In this document: positions 6,170 to 13,756 of the stretch, in pieces
How the letters are laid out: each line of letters starts with the position of its first letter
Position numbering within the stretch: the stretch's first letter is position 1
Origin: JAJFUI01 sp039679885
GTDB lineage: Bacteria; Planctomycetota; Planctomycetia; Pirellulales; Thermoguttaceae
NCBI GenBank assembly: GCA_039679885.1
Contig: JBDKUC010000297.1
Location: 1-17,030, forward strand
DNA length: 17,030 bases
Reading direction: 5' to 3'
The notes under the pieces: model-generated
Told to the model about the DNA's origin: nothing
Databases searched by the model: none
What the model saw: only the letters and a program-made list of their open reading frames with translations
Program-made: the position numbers and the translations under genes

Positions 6170-7600
6170 CACGCCCGCGTAGCCGACGACGCGATCGGTC
6201 GGGCCGCCGGCGTCGGCGCTGGTGGCGTAGCCGACCGTTTCGCAACGCTTGAGCCCGCCAAGCCAGCGGAGCGTCTCCATGACGACGACGCACGGGGCCA
6301 TGCCGCACATGCTGATCCGGTTCCGTCGGACCGTCTCGTAGACGGTTTCCGGGTCGAGCGTGGCGATGGCATCCAGTGCAAGCCGATCCAGTCGCCGCGT
6401 GTTGACGTCGTCGGCGAAGTGGTTCATGTCGCTAGAGACGAGCAGAAGCGGCCGCTGCGGCATTTCGCGCAGCACGACGGACATGGCGACGCCGAAACTC
6501 AACAGTTCGGCCAGCGAGGCTTCGCCCACCGCGATTCCCACGACGCGGGCCTTTGGCGCGCGTCGTGCCAAGAGCGGCAGCTGGACCTCGATGGCGTGCT
6601 CGTCGCGATGGGCGGCCGAGTCGAGCTCCAGCCCGCTGACACCCTCGGCCAGTCGGGCGGCCAACTCCGGATCGGAGTCCAATTCGCCGCCGGGAAACAG
6701 CCATCGGCGATGGGGCGCGACGGCCCAGCGAGCGCCGTAGGAGCGGTGTTTTGGGCAAAGCACGATGACTCGCTCGGGAATTTCGATTCGGCTCAGCACG
6801 GCCGCGGCCAGGCGGCCCGAGTAGACCCAGCCGGCGTGTGGCATCAGCGCGCCCGGCCAGGGCTCAGCGGCCGGCGGCGTCTTCGGAAACATCTCGTCGA
6901 GGGCCGCTTGAATCTCGGTCGCTGTGCCGGGATAGAACATGCCAGCCACGGCCGGCTGCCGCACCTCTTCGATCTCGACTTCGAGCGAGCCCTCGATCGC
7001 TTCACCCTCGAACACCCTCAGGTCGGTGTCATCCTCCTTCCACGCGTCGCGCGGCAGCCCGGCCTTGACGCAAACCTCCTCCAAAAACGTTCGGGCGTCG
7101 AAGCCATGCTCGACGGCAACGCCAGGCAACAGCAGACCGCGGTTGTGGCCGCGGGCGATCTGCACGCCGTGCTTGCCGATCACGATGGCCGCGACGCGGT
7201 CCTCGCCGCGAGCGGTCACCGGCTGCGGACCCCAGAGGATCCAGACGTCCATGTGCAGTTGCATCAACTCGGCCGGAGAAATCGGTGGGAAGCGGGGATC
7301 GTCCGTGGCCGCCCGAGACGCAGCCGAGTCGAGCGCGCGAAAGAGCGGCAACGACGATTCGATATGTCCGCAGCAAGAGCGGAGCCGTCCATCGCGTCGC
7401 AAGGTGACGAACGCGCCATAGACTGGCGTGTCGGCCGCGTCGCCCAGCATCGTGCGGGTCGAATCGGCCAATTGCCGCCGCGTCACGGCCACGACACGCT
7501 GACCTGCCGCGCGAAACACGGCCGCCCGCTGCTGGTCGGTCAGTTGCGGCCGCGCCGCGCCCGTGTTGCGTTCTGGCGGTTGAGGGGAAGAACAATCCAT
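6158..7600 (-). CDS. AmmeMemoRadiSam system proteins A and B, fused (AMMECR1-MEMO)
   Basis: 480 residues with two domains. The AMMECR1 domain spans about 20-212. Its conserved LRGCIG motif appears here as LRSCCG (73-78), followed by DPRFPPISPAEL (101-112) as in the family. The MEMO domain spans about 214-480, beginning RQPAVAGMFYPG. By comparison with human MEMO1, whose metal ligands are two histidines and a cysteine, the likely counterparts are H255 (PHAGWVYSG), H285 (CPKHRSYG) and C432 (SMCGMAP). EHAIEVQLPLL (334-344) and SSDMNHF (389-395) are also family-typical. The system is defined by AMMECR1, MEMO and a radical SAM protein occurring together; its reaction is not established. The ATG at 7600 has a strong AGGAG six bases upstream. 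It is last in the group, after the radical SAM gene and a membrane protein gene. The residues align without gaps to both domains, so the fusion looks genuine. Confidence 0.92.
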   Translation of the reverse strand: MDCSSPQPPERNTGAARPQLTDQQRAAVFRAAGQRVVAVTRRQLADSTRTMLGDAADTPVYGAFVTLRRDGRLRSCCGHIESSLPLFRALDSAASRAATDDPRFPPISPAELMQLHMDVWILWGPQPVTARGEDRVAAIVIGKHGVQIARGHNRGLLLPGVAVEHGFDARTFLEEVCVKAGLPRDAWKEDDTDLRVFEGEAIEGSLEVEIEEVRQPAVAGMFYPGTATEIQAALDEMFPKTPPAAEPWPGALMPHAGWVYSGRLAAAVLSRIEIPERVIVLCPKHRSYGARWAVAPHRRWLFPGGELDSDPELAARLAEGVSGLELDSAAHRDEHAIEVQLPLLARRAPKARVVGIAVGEASLAELLSFGVAMSVVLREMPQRPLLLVSSDMNHFADDVNTRRLDRLALDAIATLDPETVYETVRRNRISMCGMAPCVVVMETLRWLGGLKRCETVGYATSADAGGPTDRVVGYAGVLFG

Positions 7601-7640
7601 GTTGGTCTCCTAATTCACCAAGTTGGCCGGCAACCGAATC

Positions 7641-7674
7641 GTAGGGTGCGTGCTTGCACGTGCTTGCACGCACG
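7641..7674. repeat. Dispersed repeat, GCGTGCTTGCACGCAC family, copy 2
   Basis: GTAGGGTGCG followed by a tandem duplication of TGCTTGCACG (7651-7660 and 7661-7670) and CACG. It lies in the 123-nt gap before the AMMECR1-MEMO gene and is the inverse of the copies at 1682-1703 and 8407-8430. Confidence 0.65.
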
Positions 7675-7723
7675 CGTGAGGCTGCGTGCGTCGTACGGCC
7701 ACCCTGCTTGAGCCTTTCGATCC

Positions 7724-8320
7724 TCAATCTTTGAATCGTCTCGATGCCCCAATCGCGTTCCGAAGAAGCAGCAGGACTCTCGCATAGAAACGGCGAAAGC
7801 CATCCATTCGGATAAGGCCCCCGGCAGTGGCCATTGCGATCCAGACGGCAATATCGCCCGCGAGCCCTAACAGGTCGTAGTGCTCCTCGCACGAAAAGCC
7901 GCCGCGTGCGAAATAGGAGAACGGCCATCCGACAAGCTCGAACCCGTCCGTCCGGTGTGCGCCGCGACTCCCACAGTACACGAGGATACTCAACCACGGC
8001 CCAAAGTAAAGCGCAATGAAGAAGGCAGACCAGAACCGCCGTGACCGTATGGCTCGTCGGCGGCTAAGCGGCGAACGCCCTTGCGGCGAAGTGGCGCCAG
8101 TCCACACCGTATGGCTGATGCTCAAGAACTCGCCAACGACCTGGGCGGCGACGCTCGCGATGAGCCCGGAGATCGCACCGCCGACCGTCCAGGCTTCGAG
8201 CATTCCCAGCCAATTCATCCAACCCAGGCAAGGCCCAGTCAACGCCACCAGTGCGCCCATCAGAAGACCTGAGAGGCCGCCGACGGCGACACCGAGCATT
8301 GCACCACGCTTCGCGACCAT
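7724..8320 (-). CDS. Unrecognised four-helix membrane protein in the AmmeMemoRadiSam operon
   Basis: 198 residues from the ATG at 8320. I do not recognise a family. Four hydrophobic segments are visible at about 8-28, 43-66, 97-116 and 149-170. The first holds a glycine-zipper spacing (G14, G18, G22) and the second is also Gly/Ala-rich. A basic loop follows the second segment (SRRRAIRSRR, 86-95), and the C-terminal tail is also basic (GASRRFKD); by the positive-inside rule both would face the cytoplasm. Between helices 3 and 4 lies a short loop with two cysteines and an acidic HYD stretch (C116, C144). The start at 8320 is preceded by GAAGG at good spacing; the 21 residues further upstream in the frame look non-coding. 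It lies between the radical SAM gene (118 nt upstream) and the AMMECR1-MEMO gene (123 nt downstream), same strand, with a repeat in each gap. Co-transcription is likely; a shared function is only inferred. Confidence 0.65.
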   Translation of the reverse strand: MVAKRGAMLGVAVGGLSGLLMGALVALTGPCLGWMNWLGMLEAWTVGGAISGLIASVAAQVVGEFLSISHTVWTGATSPQGRSPLSRRRAIRSRRFWSAFFIALYFGPWLSILVYCGSRGAHRTDGFELVGWPFSYFARGGFSCEEHYDLLGLAGDIAVWIAMATAGGLIRMDGFRRFYARVLLLLRNAIGASRRFKD

Positions 8321-8406
8321 ATCATGCCTTCGTCTGATTCTCGCGCGGGGCGTTGGGAACGCGACGAATTGTAGCTTGCACACGTGATGCTACTACACGG
8401 AATCGC

Positions 8407-8430
8407 GTGCGTGCAAGCACGCACCCTACG
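8407..8430. repeat. Dispersed repeat, GCGTGCAAGCACGCAC family, copy 3
   Basis: GTGCGTGC-AA-GCACGCAC is a perfect palindrome at 8407-8424, followed by CCTACG. It sits in the gap between the radical SAM gene and the membrane protein gene. Confidence 0.65.
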
Positions 8431-8438
8431 CGAGCCTC

Positions 8439-9491
8439 TCAGTTCTCAATCTTGACCGGCAACCGCCGGCCGCCCCAGGTGCCGGGCGTGTCATCGTAGC
8501 GACCGGCGATCGGCGTCTGACAGTGCATGCATCGGCCGCCGCGAATCTCGAAAGACTCCAGCGTGTAGCCTTGGCGGCGAATCACCGGCCGGCCGCAGCC
8601 GGGGCAATACGTGTGCTGCCGCTCCGGGTCGTACACGTTGCCGGTGTAGACGTATCGCAGCCCGGCCTCGCGGGCGGTGTCATAGGCGAGCCGCAGCGTT
8701 TCCGGCGGCGTTGGCCCACGGTCCACCAGATTGAAATCCGGATGGAACGCCGAGAAATGGAGCGGCACGTCGACGTTCAGCTCCTTGGCGATCCACTCGC
8801 ACATCCGCCGCAGCTCGGCCGGCGAATCGTTCGCGCCGGGGATGATTAGATTCGTGATCTCGACCCAGGTCTGGCTCTCGTGGACGAGCCAATGGAGCGT
8901 GTCCAAGACCGGCTGCAACCGGCCGGCGCAATACTGGCGATAGAACTCGTCGGTGAAGCCCTTCAGATCGACGTTGGTGGCGTCCATCGGTTCGTAGAAT
9001 GCCGCCCGGGCGGTCTCGGTGATGTAGCCGGACGTGACGGCCACGGTCTTGACGCCCACGGCGTGGCACGCCCGGGCCGTGTCGATGGCGTATTCCGCCC
9101 AGATGATCGGGTCGTTGTAGGTGAAGGCGACGCTGGTCGAGCTGCAGCGCCGGGCGGCGGCGGCAATCGCCTGTGGCTCGGCCCGCTCGCACGCGGCCTC
9201 GATGTCCCGGCTCCGCGACATGGTCCAGTTCTGGCAGAAGACGCAGCCCAAGTTGCAGCCGGGCGTGCCGAACGAGAGGACCGGCGTGCCCGGATAGAAC
9301 TGGTTGAGCGGCTTCTTCTCGATCGGATCGATGCAGAAGCCGGTGCTCCGGCCATAGGTTGTCGAGACGACCCGCCCGTCCCGGTTCTCGCGGACGAAAC
9401 AGAACCCCCGCTCCCCCGGCTTTAGCGGACAATGCCGCGGGCAAAGATCACAAATCAGCCGCTGATGGTCGCTCGATTCGTGAAACCACAT
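8439..9491 (-). CDS. AmmeMemoRadiSam system radical SAM enzyme
   Basis: 350 residues. The radical SAM 4Fe-4S motif CxxxCxxC is C79, C83, C86 (PGCNLGCVFCQNW). An N-terminal cysteine group (C14, C17, C21 and C31, in CDLCPRHCPLKPGERGFC) and a C-terminal zinc-ribbon-like set (C296, C299, C321, C324) match the usual layout of this radical SAM family, which is related to pyruvate formate-lyase activating enzymes. FTYNDPIIWAEY (123-134) and VDLKGFTDEFYR (174-185) are also family-typical. The likely role is radical chemistry on an unknown substrate together with the AMMECR1 and MEMO proteins; this is a known co-occurrence, not a proven reaction. The ATG at 9491 follows the stop codon of the RelE-type gene by only 3 nt and has no clear Shine-Dalgarno of its own, so coupled translation with the upstream gene is plausible. 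A plain PFL-activase is less likely given the partner gene. Confidence 0.92.
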   Translation of the reverse strand: MWFHESSDHQRLICDLCPRHCPLKPGERGFCFVRENRDGRVVSTTYGRSTGFCIDPIEKKPLNQFYPGTPVLSFGTPGCNLGCVFCQNWTMSRSRDIEAACERAEPQAIAAAARRCSSTSVAFTYNDPIIWAEYAIDTARACHAVGVKTVAVTSGYITETARAAFYEPMDATNVDLKGFTDEFYRQYCAGRLQPVLDTLHWLVHESQTWVEITNLIIPGANDSPAELRRMCEWIAKELNVDVPLHFSAFHPDFNLVDRGPTPPETLRLAYDTAREAGLRYVYTGNVYDPERQHTYCPGCGRPVIRRQGYTLESFEIRGGRCMHCQTPIAGRYDDTPGTWGGRRLPVKIEN

Positions 9492-9494
9492 GCT

Positions 9495-9755
9495 TTAATC
9501 GTAAGCCTCTTTGCGGTCGACGATCCGCACCACATAGACCGTCTTCTTGCCGTCGTCAATTTGATAGATGATCCGATGATCGCCGCTTCTGAACCGCCAA
9601 AATCCCTTCAGCGGACCGACCAGCGGCTTGACGTTTGGGTGATGCATCGGCTCGCGTTCCAAGAGCCTAAGTGCTCTCGCAAATTTCTTGGCCAATGGGC
9701 GACCTGCCGAAGCGAACGTCCTTTCCGCTTTCGGCAGGAGCACGACCTTATACAT
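9495..9755 (-). CDS. RelE/ParE-family toxin
   Basis: 86-residue small basic protein of the RelE/ParE plasmid-stabilisation fold. The opening MYKVVLLPKAERTF, the helix KKFARALRLLE, and the closing WRFRSGDHRIIYQIDDGKKT with VYVVRIVDRKEAY are the standard elements. RelE toxins cut mRNA at the ribosome and ParE toxins act on gyrase; sequence alone does not separate them here. The start at 9755 has GAAAGG upstream and overlaps the end of the antitoxin gene by 8 nt. A longer frame extends upstream but does not look coding. The basic C-terminal residues expected for activity (R54, R56, R61 and the final Arg/Lys cluster) appear intact, so it could be functional. Confidence 0.85.
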   Translation of the reverse strand: MYKVVLLPKAERTFASAGRPLAKKFARALRLLEREPMHHPNVKPLVGPLKGFWRFRSGDHRIIYQIDDGKKTVYVVRIVDRKEAYD

Positions 9756-9978
9756 CGTTTCGAACCTTTCGCCAATCCTTGAATCGTCCGCCCTTGACTT
9801 GCCCCGCGGCGGCTCGAACGTCATCGAGCAATCCGGGAACCTTGAGCAACTCGGCAGTGGCGTCGCGGCTGGCGGCCGTTTCGAGAAAGTCAAGAAACTC
9901 GGCGGCGACGCGCACCTTGGCGGCCGGCAGACTGTCCAGGCGTTGCTTGGCGTGATTTCGCAACTCGGCGGTTGTCAT
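9748..9978 (-). CDS. Small antitoxin partner of the RelE-type toxin
   Basis: 76 residues. The N-terminal half (MTTAELRNHAKQRLDSLP, then KVRVAAEFLDFLE) is helical and resembles dimerising antitoxins. The C-terminal half has ELLKVPGLLDD and ends in FKDWRKVRNDV, a tail seen in small antitoxins paired with RelE-type toxins, where the C-terminus wraps the toxin. The ATG at 9978 has AGGAG seven bases upstream and overlaps the stop codon of the HicB-like gene (ATGA). Its own end overlaps the toxin start by 8 nt. Antitoxin identity rests on size, tail and position; I do not see a clear DNA-binding motif. Confidence 0.75.
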   Translation of the reverse strand: MTTAELRNHAKQRLDSLPAAKVRVAAEFLDFLETAASRDATAELLKVPGLLDDVRAAAGQVKGGRFKDWRKVRNDV

Positions 9979-10148
9979 GTCTTGGCTCCTGGCAAACCGA
10001 ACTCCAATGCCTCTTTCAACGTGACGCGGAGACTTTCGAGCAATTCCTCTCGCGTCCGCTCCTGGCAGTTGACTCCGGGGACCTCCTCGATCCAGCCGAT
10101 CCACCAGTCTGCGTCTTGTTTCGTGATCGCGGTGTAGGTGTTTGCCGT
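9975..10148 (-). CDS. HicB-like small protein, ACG at the start position
   Basis: 57 residues counting the ACG codon as residue 1. The stretch YTAITKQDADWWIGWIEEVPG and then NCQERTREELLESLRVTLKEALEF is the partial RNase H-like fold of HicB antitoxins, in the short form common in free-living bacteria. In such proteins the start is usually an ATG directly before Ala-Asn-Thr-Tyr. Here the codon in that place is ACG, with a well-placed AAAGGAG seven bases upstream, and no ATG, GTG or TTG occurs in frame nearby upstream. Either ACG is used as a weak start or the gene has lost its start by a single T-to-C change. No HicA partner is adjacent. The stop overlaps the next ATG (ATGA), so this is one operon with the antitoxin and toxin. 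Confidence 0.7.
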   Translation of the reverse strand, partial: TANTYTAITKQDADWWIGWIEEVPGVNCQERTREELLESLRVTLKEALEFGLPGAKT

Positions 10149-10175
10149 GGCGGGACTCCTTTGATCGTCTCCTAC

Positions 10176-10204
10176 AGTATACCACCCCCACCAAGCCCGA
10201 TGAA
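10176..10204 (-). promoter_or_regulatory. Likely promoter of the HicB-like / antitoxin / toxin operon
   Basis: A TATACT hexamer (minus strand, 10181 down to 10176) matches the -10 consensus at 5 of 6 positions. A weak -35 (TTCATC, 3 of 6) sits 17 nt upstream. Transcription from about 10169 would give a short leader carrying the AAAGGAG site. The -35 lies in the left direct duplication of the neighbouring mobile repeat, so insertion could have changed this promoter. Confidence 0.4.
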
Positions 10205-10324
10205 TCCCCGCAGGCGGACTACAAAGTCCGTTGCAGGCGTTCGTGGTCCCGCCTTTAGGCGGAAAATGACCGGCTAAAGCCGGAACTACGAACAACTTTG
10301 CAGTCGTCCTGTGAATCCCCGCAG
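10201..10324. mobile_element. Cloverleaf palindromic repeat, copy 2, with flanking duplication
   Basis: The 55-bp core is at 10239-10293, again with two inner hairpins and outer arms. The unit extends from about 10211 to 10311, and its ends are inverted repeats of 18 nt with about 15 matches. The unit is flanked by an exact 13-bp direct repeat, TGAATCCCCGCAG, at 10201-10213 and 10312-10324, which looks like a target-site duplication. There is no coding capacity, so any transposition would need a transposase in trans, as for MITEs or REP elements. It lies between the TA operon and the DUF1573 gene. Confidence 0.7.
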
Positions 10325-10364
10325 AGCGACGGGGGGCAATGCTCGATGAGGCCAACAGAGAGTC

Positions 10365-10426
10365 GGGGACTGTCCCGATTTTCGCATCTGCGAAAACGCC
10401 CTTCGCCCCCTGCCTAAAGGCGGGGC
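10365..10426. repeat. Cluster of three short palindromes after the DUF1573 gene
   Basis: GGGAC-T-GTCCC near 10366-10376, TTTTCGCATCTGCGAAAA at 10379-10396 (8-2-8 arms), and a bulged GCCCC..GCCT-AA-AGGC..GGGGC hairpin at 10405-10426. They lie 30 to 90 nt past the DUF1573 stop on the minus strand. The last two could help end that transcript, but no T run follows a GC-rich stem in the right order. With the mobile repeat at 10201-10324 they fill the 308-nt gap between 10149 and 10456; I see no gene in it. Confidence 0.5.
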
Positions 10427-10456
10427 ACGAGCGGTCCGCAGTGCTTCGGGCCACGG

Positions 10457-11503
10457 CTAGGAGGAAGCCTTGGAGCTTATCGACGGCTTCAACTGCACCG
10501 AGGCGTTGACCTCGATGACGCTCTTGCCGTCCAGATCGGTCTCGATGCGAAGCTTCGTTTCCGCGCGGCCGCCGTCGTGCGACGCGTCCGGGGCGAGAAA
10601 CGTGATCGGAAGCACTTGCAGCTTCGAGGCTTCGCTCGGCGGCGTGCAGCGAAACCGGTTGTCGCTGCTCTTGACCGAGATGACGTGAAACGCCTCCCGG
10701 CCTCGGATGACCAGCGGCCGGGTCACGGCTTTGCCGGCCTCGGCCAAGCCCAGCGACAGCGGCGACGGCTGGGCCGTCAGCGCCGCGTCGATCCGCGCCT
10801 CGACCGACACCGGCACGCGCGACGATCGCTGGTCGAAGTCATTGGTGACCAGCACCAACTGGTCCCGCAGATACCCTGCCGGGGCGTCGCCCTTCAGCTT
10901 CACCGTCAAGTCGTAGGTGACCCGATCAAACGTTCGCGAGGTTTCCTGCGCGATGGCCTCGATGCTGGCGTGCGGCGACTCGATGGCCGTGATCCGCCAG
11001 TCCGGCCGACCGATGGCGTAGCTGACCGTGAGCTTCCGCTCGGCCGCTTCGCCCTGCTTGACGACGCCGAACTCAGCCGCGCCAGGCTGGACGACGACGT
11101 CGCCGCGGATCGTGGCGTGAACGTGAATCTGCAACTCGGCCGTGAACGGGGCGGCGAACGTCACCGTGATCGTCGCGTCCTTGGCGCCCGGCTCGCTGCG
11201 GCTGTCGAGCGTGGCGATCAATTCGGCCTTTTCCCACGACTTGAGCACCTGCTTGGTCAGCTTCACGCTGGTGCAACCGCAGCTCGATGTGGCTGACAGG
11301 ATGGTGATGTCTTCCTCGTTGTTGTTCTCGATCACGAAGTGATGCTCCGCCTTCGCGCCGCGTGCGACGGCGCCGAAGTCGTAGCTCGTCTCGTTGTGGA
11401 ACAACTCCTTCGTCCAGTCTCGGGCCACGGCCGGCCCGGCCGCGAGAAGGCAGCAAAGAAGTGCCACAGTCGTCGTCAATCTCAGCAAGGATCGCATCAT
11501 CAT
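10457..11503 (-). CDS. Secreted DUF1573 domain protein
   Basis: 348 residues from the first of three consecutive ATGs at 11503. A signal peptide is clear: MMMRSLLR, a hydrophobic core (about 9-23), then an AVA-RD cleavage region around residue 27. DUF1573 follows, with YDFGAVARGAKAEHHFVIENN (41-61) and the family's SSCGCT motif at 73-78. This family has an immunoglobulin-like beta-sandwich fold and is abundant in Planctomycetes and Bacteroidetes; its function is unknown. Further beta-rich segments run to the end and look like one or two more sandwich domains (EFGVVKQGEAAERKLTV at about 144-160, LGLAEAGKAVTRPLVI at 251-266). The protein is probably periplasmic. No Shine-Dalgarno precedes the ATGs, but an upstream 48-codon ORF stops at ATGA over the start, so coupling is possible. 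A sigma-70-like promoter is at 11740-11768. An in-frame extension to 11749 lacks coding character and would bury the signal peptide. Confidence 0.88.
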   Translation of the reverse strand: MMMRSLLRLTTTVALLCCLLAAGPAVARDWTKELFHNETSYDFGAVARGAKAEHHFVIENNNEEDITILSATSSCGCTSVKLTKQVLKSWEKAELIATLDSRSEPGAKDATITVTFAAPFTAELQIHVHATIRGDVVVQPGAAEFGVVKQGEAAERKLTVSYAIGRPDWRITAIESPHASIEAIAQETSRTFDRVTYDLTVKLKGDAPAGYLRDQLVLVTNDFDQRSSRVPVSVEARIDAALTAQPSPLSLGLAEAGKAVTRPLVIRGREAFHVISVKSSDNRFRCTPPSEASKLQVLPITFLAPDASHDGGRAETKLRIETDLDGKSVIEVNASVQLKPSISSKASS

Positions 11504-11646
11504 TCGTCTGGTTCCAAGACGTTTCGTGGGAACCCGTCTTTCTGCACGAACGGGCGGATCGGAACGCGGTCGAGCTTTTCCTTCCACATCGCTCGCACAT
11601 CGCGTGCCATCCGCTGCTGACAGGCTCGCTCCATCGAGGCGGACAT
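11500..11646 (-). CDS. Possible 48-residue ORF coupled to the DUF1573 gene
   Basis: I do not recognise this peptide. It starts at an ATG at 11646 (a second ATG four codons later), is rich in Arg, Met and Glu in its first half, and ends in PVQ-like charged sequence with the final residues PRNVLEPDE. Its stop TGA overlaps the DUF1573 ATG (ATGA), a layout typical of translational coupling. It would lie inside the leader of the promoter at 11740-11768. There is no strong Shine-Dalgarno, and the same frame runs open further upstream into lepA as a shadow, so it may not be real. Confidence 0.3.
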   Translation of the reverse strand: MSASMERACQQRMARDVRAMWKEKLDRVPIRPFVQKDGFPRNVLEPDE

Positions 11647-11739
11647 GGAAATCTTGGCTCGCAGGCCGGGATGCCGGGGCGGGCGTCTCCATGCAGCCCC
11701 GACGGGTGGCAAAAGCAGGCACAGGCGTCGAATCTCGCC

Positions 11740-11768
11740 AATATGCCAAAGCCGCCGGGCCGTGTCAA
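11740..11768 (-). promoter_or_regulatory. Sigma-70-like promoter for the DUF1573 gene
   Basis: On the minus strand a perfect TTGACA (11768 down to 11763) is followed after exactly 17 nt by CATATT (11745 down to 11740), matching the -10 consensus at 4 of 6. Transcription would start near 11733, leaving a leader of about 230 nt to the DUF1573 ATG, or about 87 nt to the 48-codon ORF. The 316-nt gap between lepA and the DUF1573 gene contains this promoter, the ORF and an inverted repeat, and nothing else that I can name. Confidence 0.55.
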
Positions 11769-11806
11769 CCGAAGTGAGCCGACGCCGCGGCAAAACGCCA
11801 CTTCGG
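11769..11806. repeat. Inverted repeat after lepA
   Basis: CCGAAGTG (11769-11776) pairs perfectly with CACTTCGG (11799-11806), with a smaller GCCG/CGGC stem in the 22-nt loop. It lies 14 nt past the lepA stop and directly upstream of the TTGACA box. There is no T run, so termination is uncertain. Confidence 0.45.
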
Positions 11807-11819
11807 AGGCGTGCGTGCG

Positions 11820-13616
<1,797 letters not shown>

Positions 13617-13701
13617 ATGTACCGTTATTGTACACTGTTCTCGTGGCCGCTCACAGGTCGCCCGAGTCGACCTGAGGAGGACTGCAGAGTCGGCGGCAGG
13701 C

Positions 13702-13756
13702 GTTCGTAGTCCCGCCTTTAGGCGGAACATGACCGGCTAAAGCCGGAACTACGAAC
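13702..13756. repeat. Cloverleaf palindromic repeat, copy 3
   Basis: A 55-bp core with perfect outer arms (GTTCGTAGT / ACTACGAAC) and both inner hairpins. It differs from copies 1 and 2 at two positions (53 of 55 match). Its left flank (GAGGACTGCAGAGTC) matches those copies, but on the right it runs straight into the end of the RlmL-type gene, whose TAG stop codon lies inside the repeat arm. Confidence 0.85.

Noticed and set aside
6419..7711. Long plus-strand ORF of 430 codons opposite the AMMECR1-MEMO gene
   Set aside because: Same reasons; the minus strand carries two recognisable domains across the whole span.
8321..8383. N-terminal extension of the membrane protein by 21 residues
   Set aside because: The ATG at 8320 has a good GAAGG site and starts directly before the first hydrophobic segment; the extension is Arg-rich and lacks a ribosome binding site.
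11504..11749. Upstream extension of the DUF1573 frame by 82 codons
   Set aside because: It would place a clear signal peptide inside the protein and would cross the likely promoter.
13617..13730. Upstream extension of lepA by 38 codons
   Set aside because: It runs through a cloverleaf repeat and does not resemble LepA N-termini; the ATG at 13616 gives the standard start.
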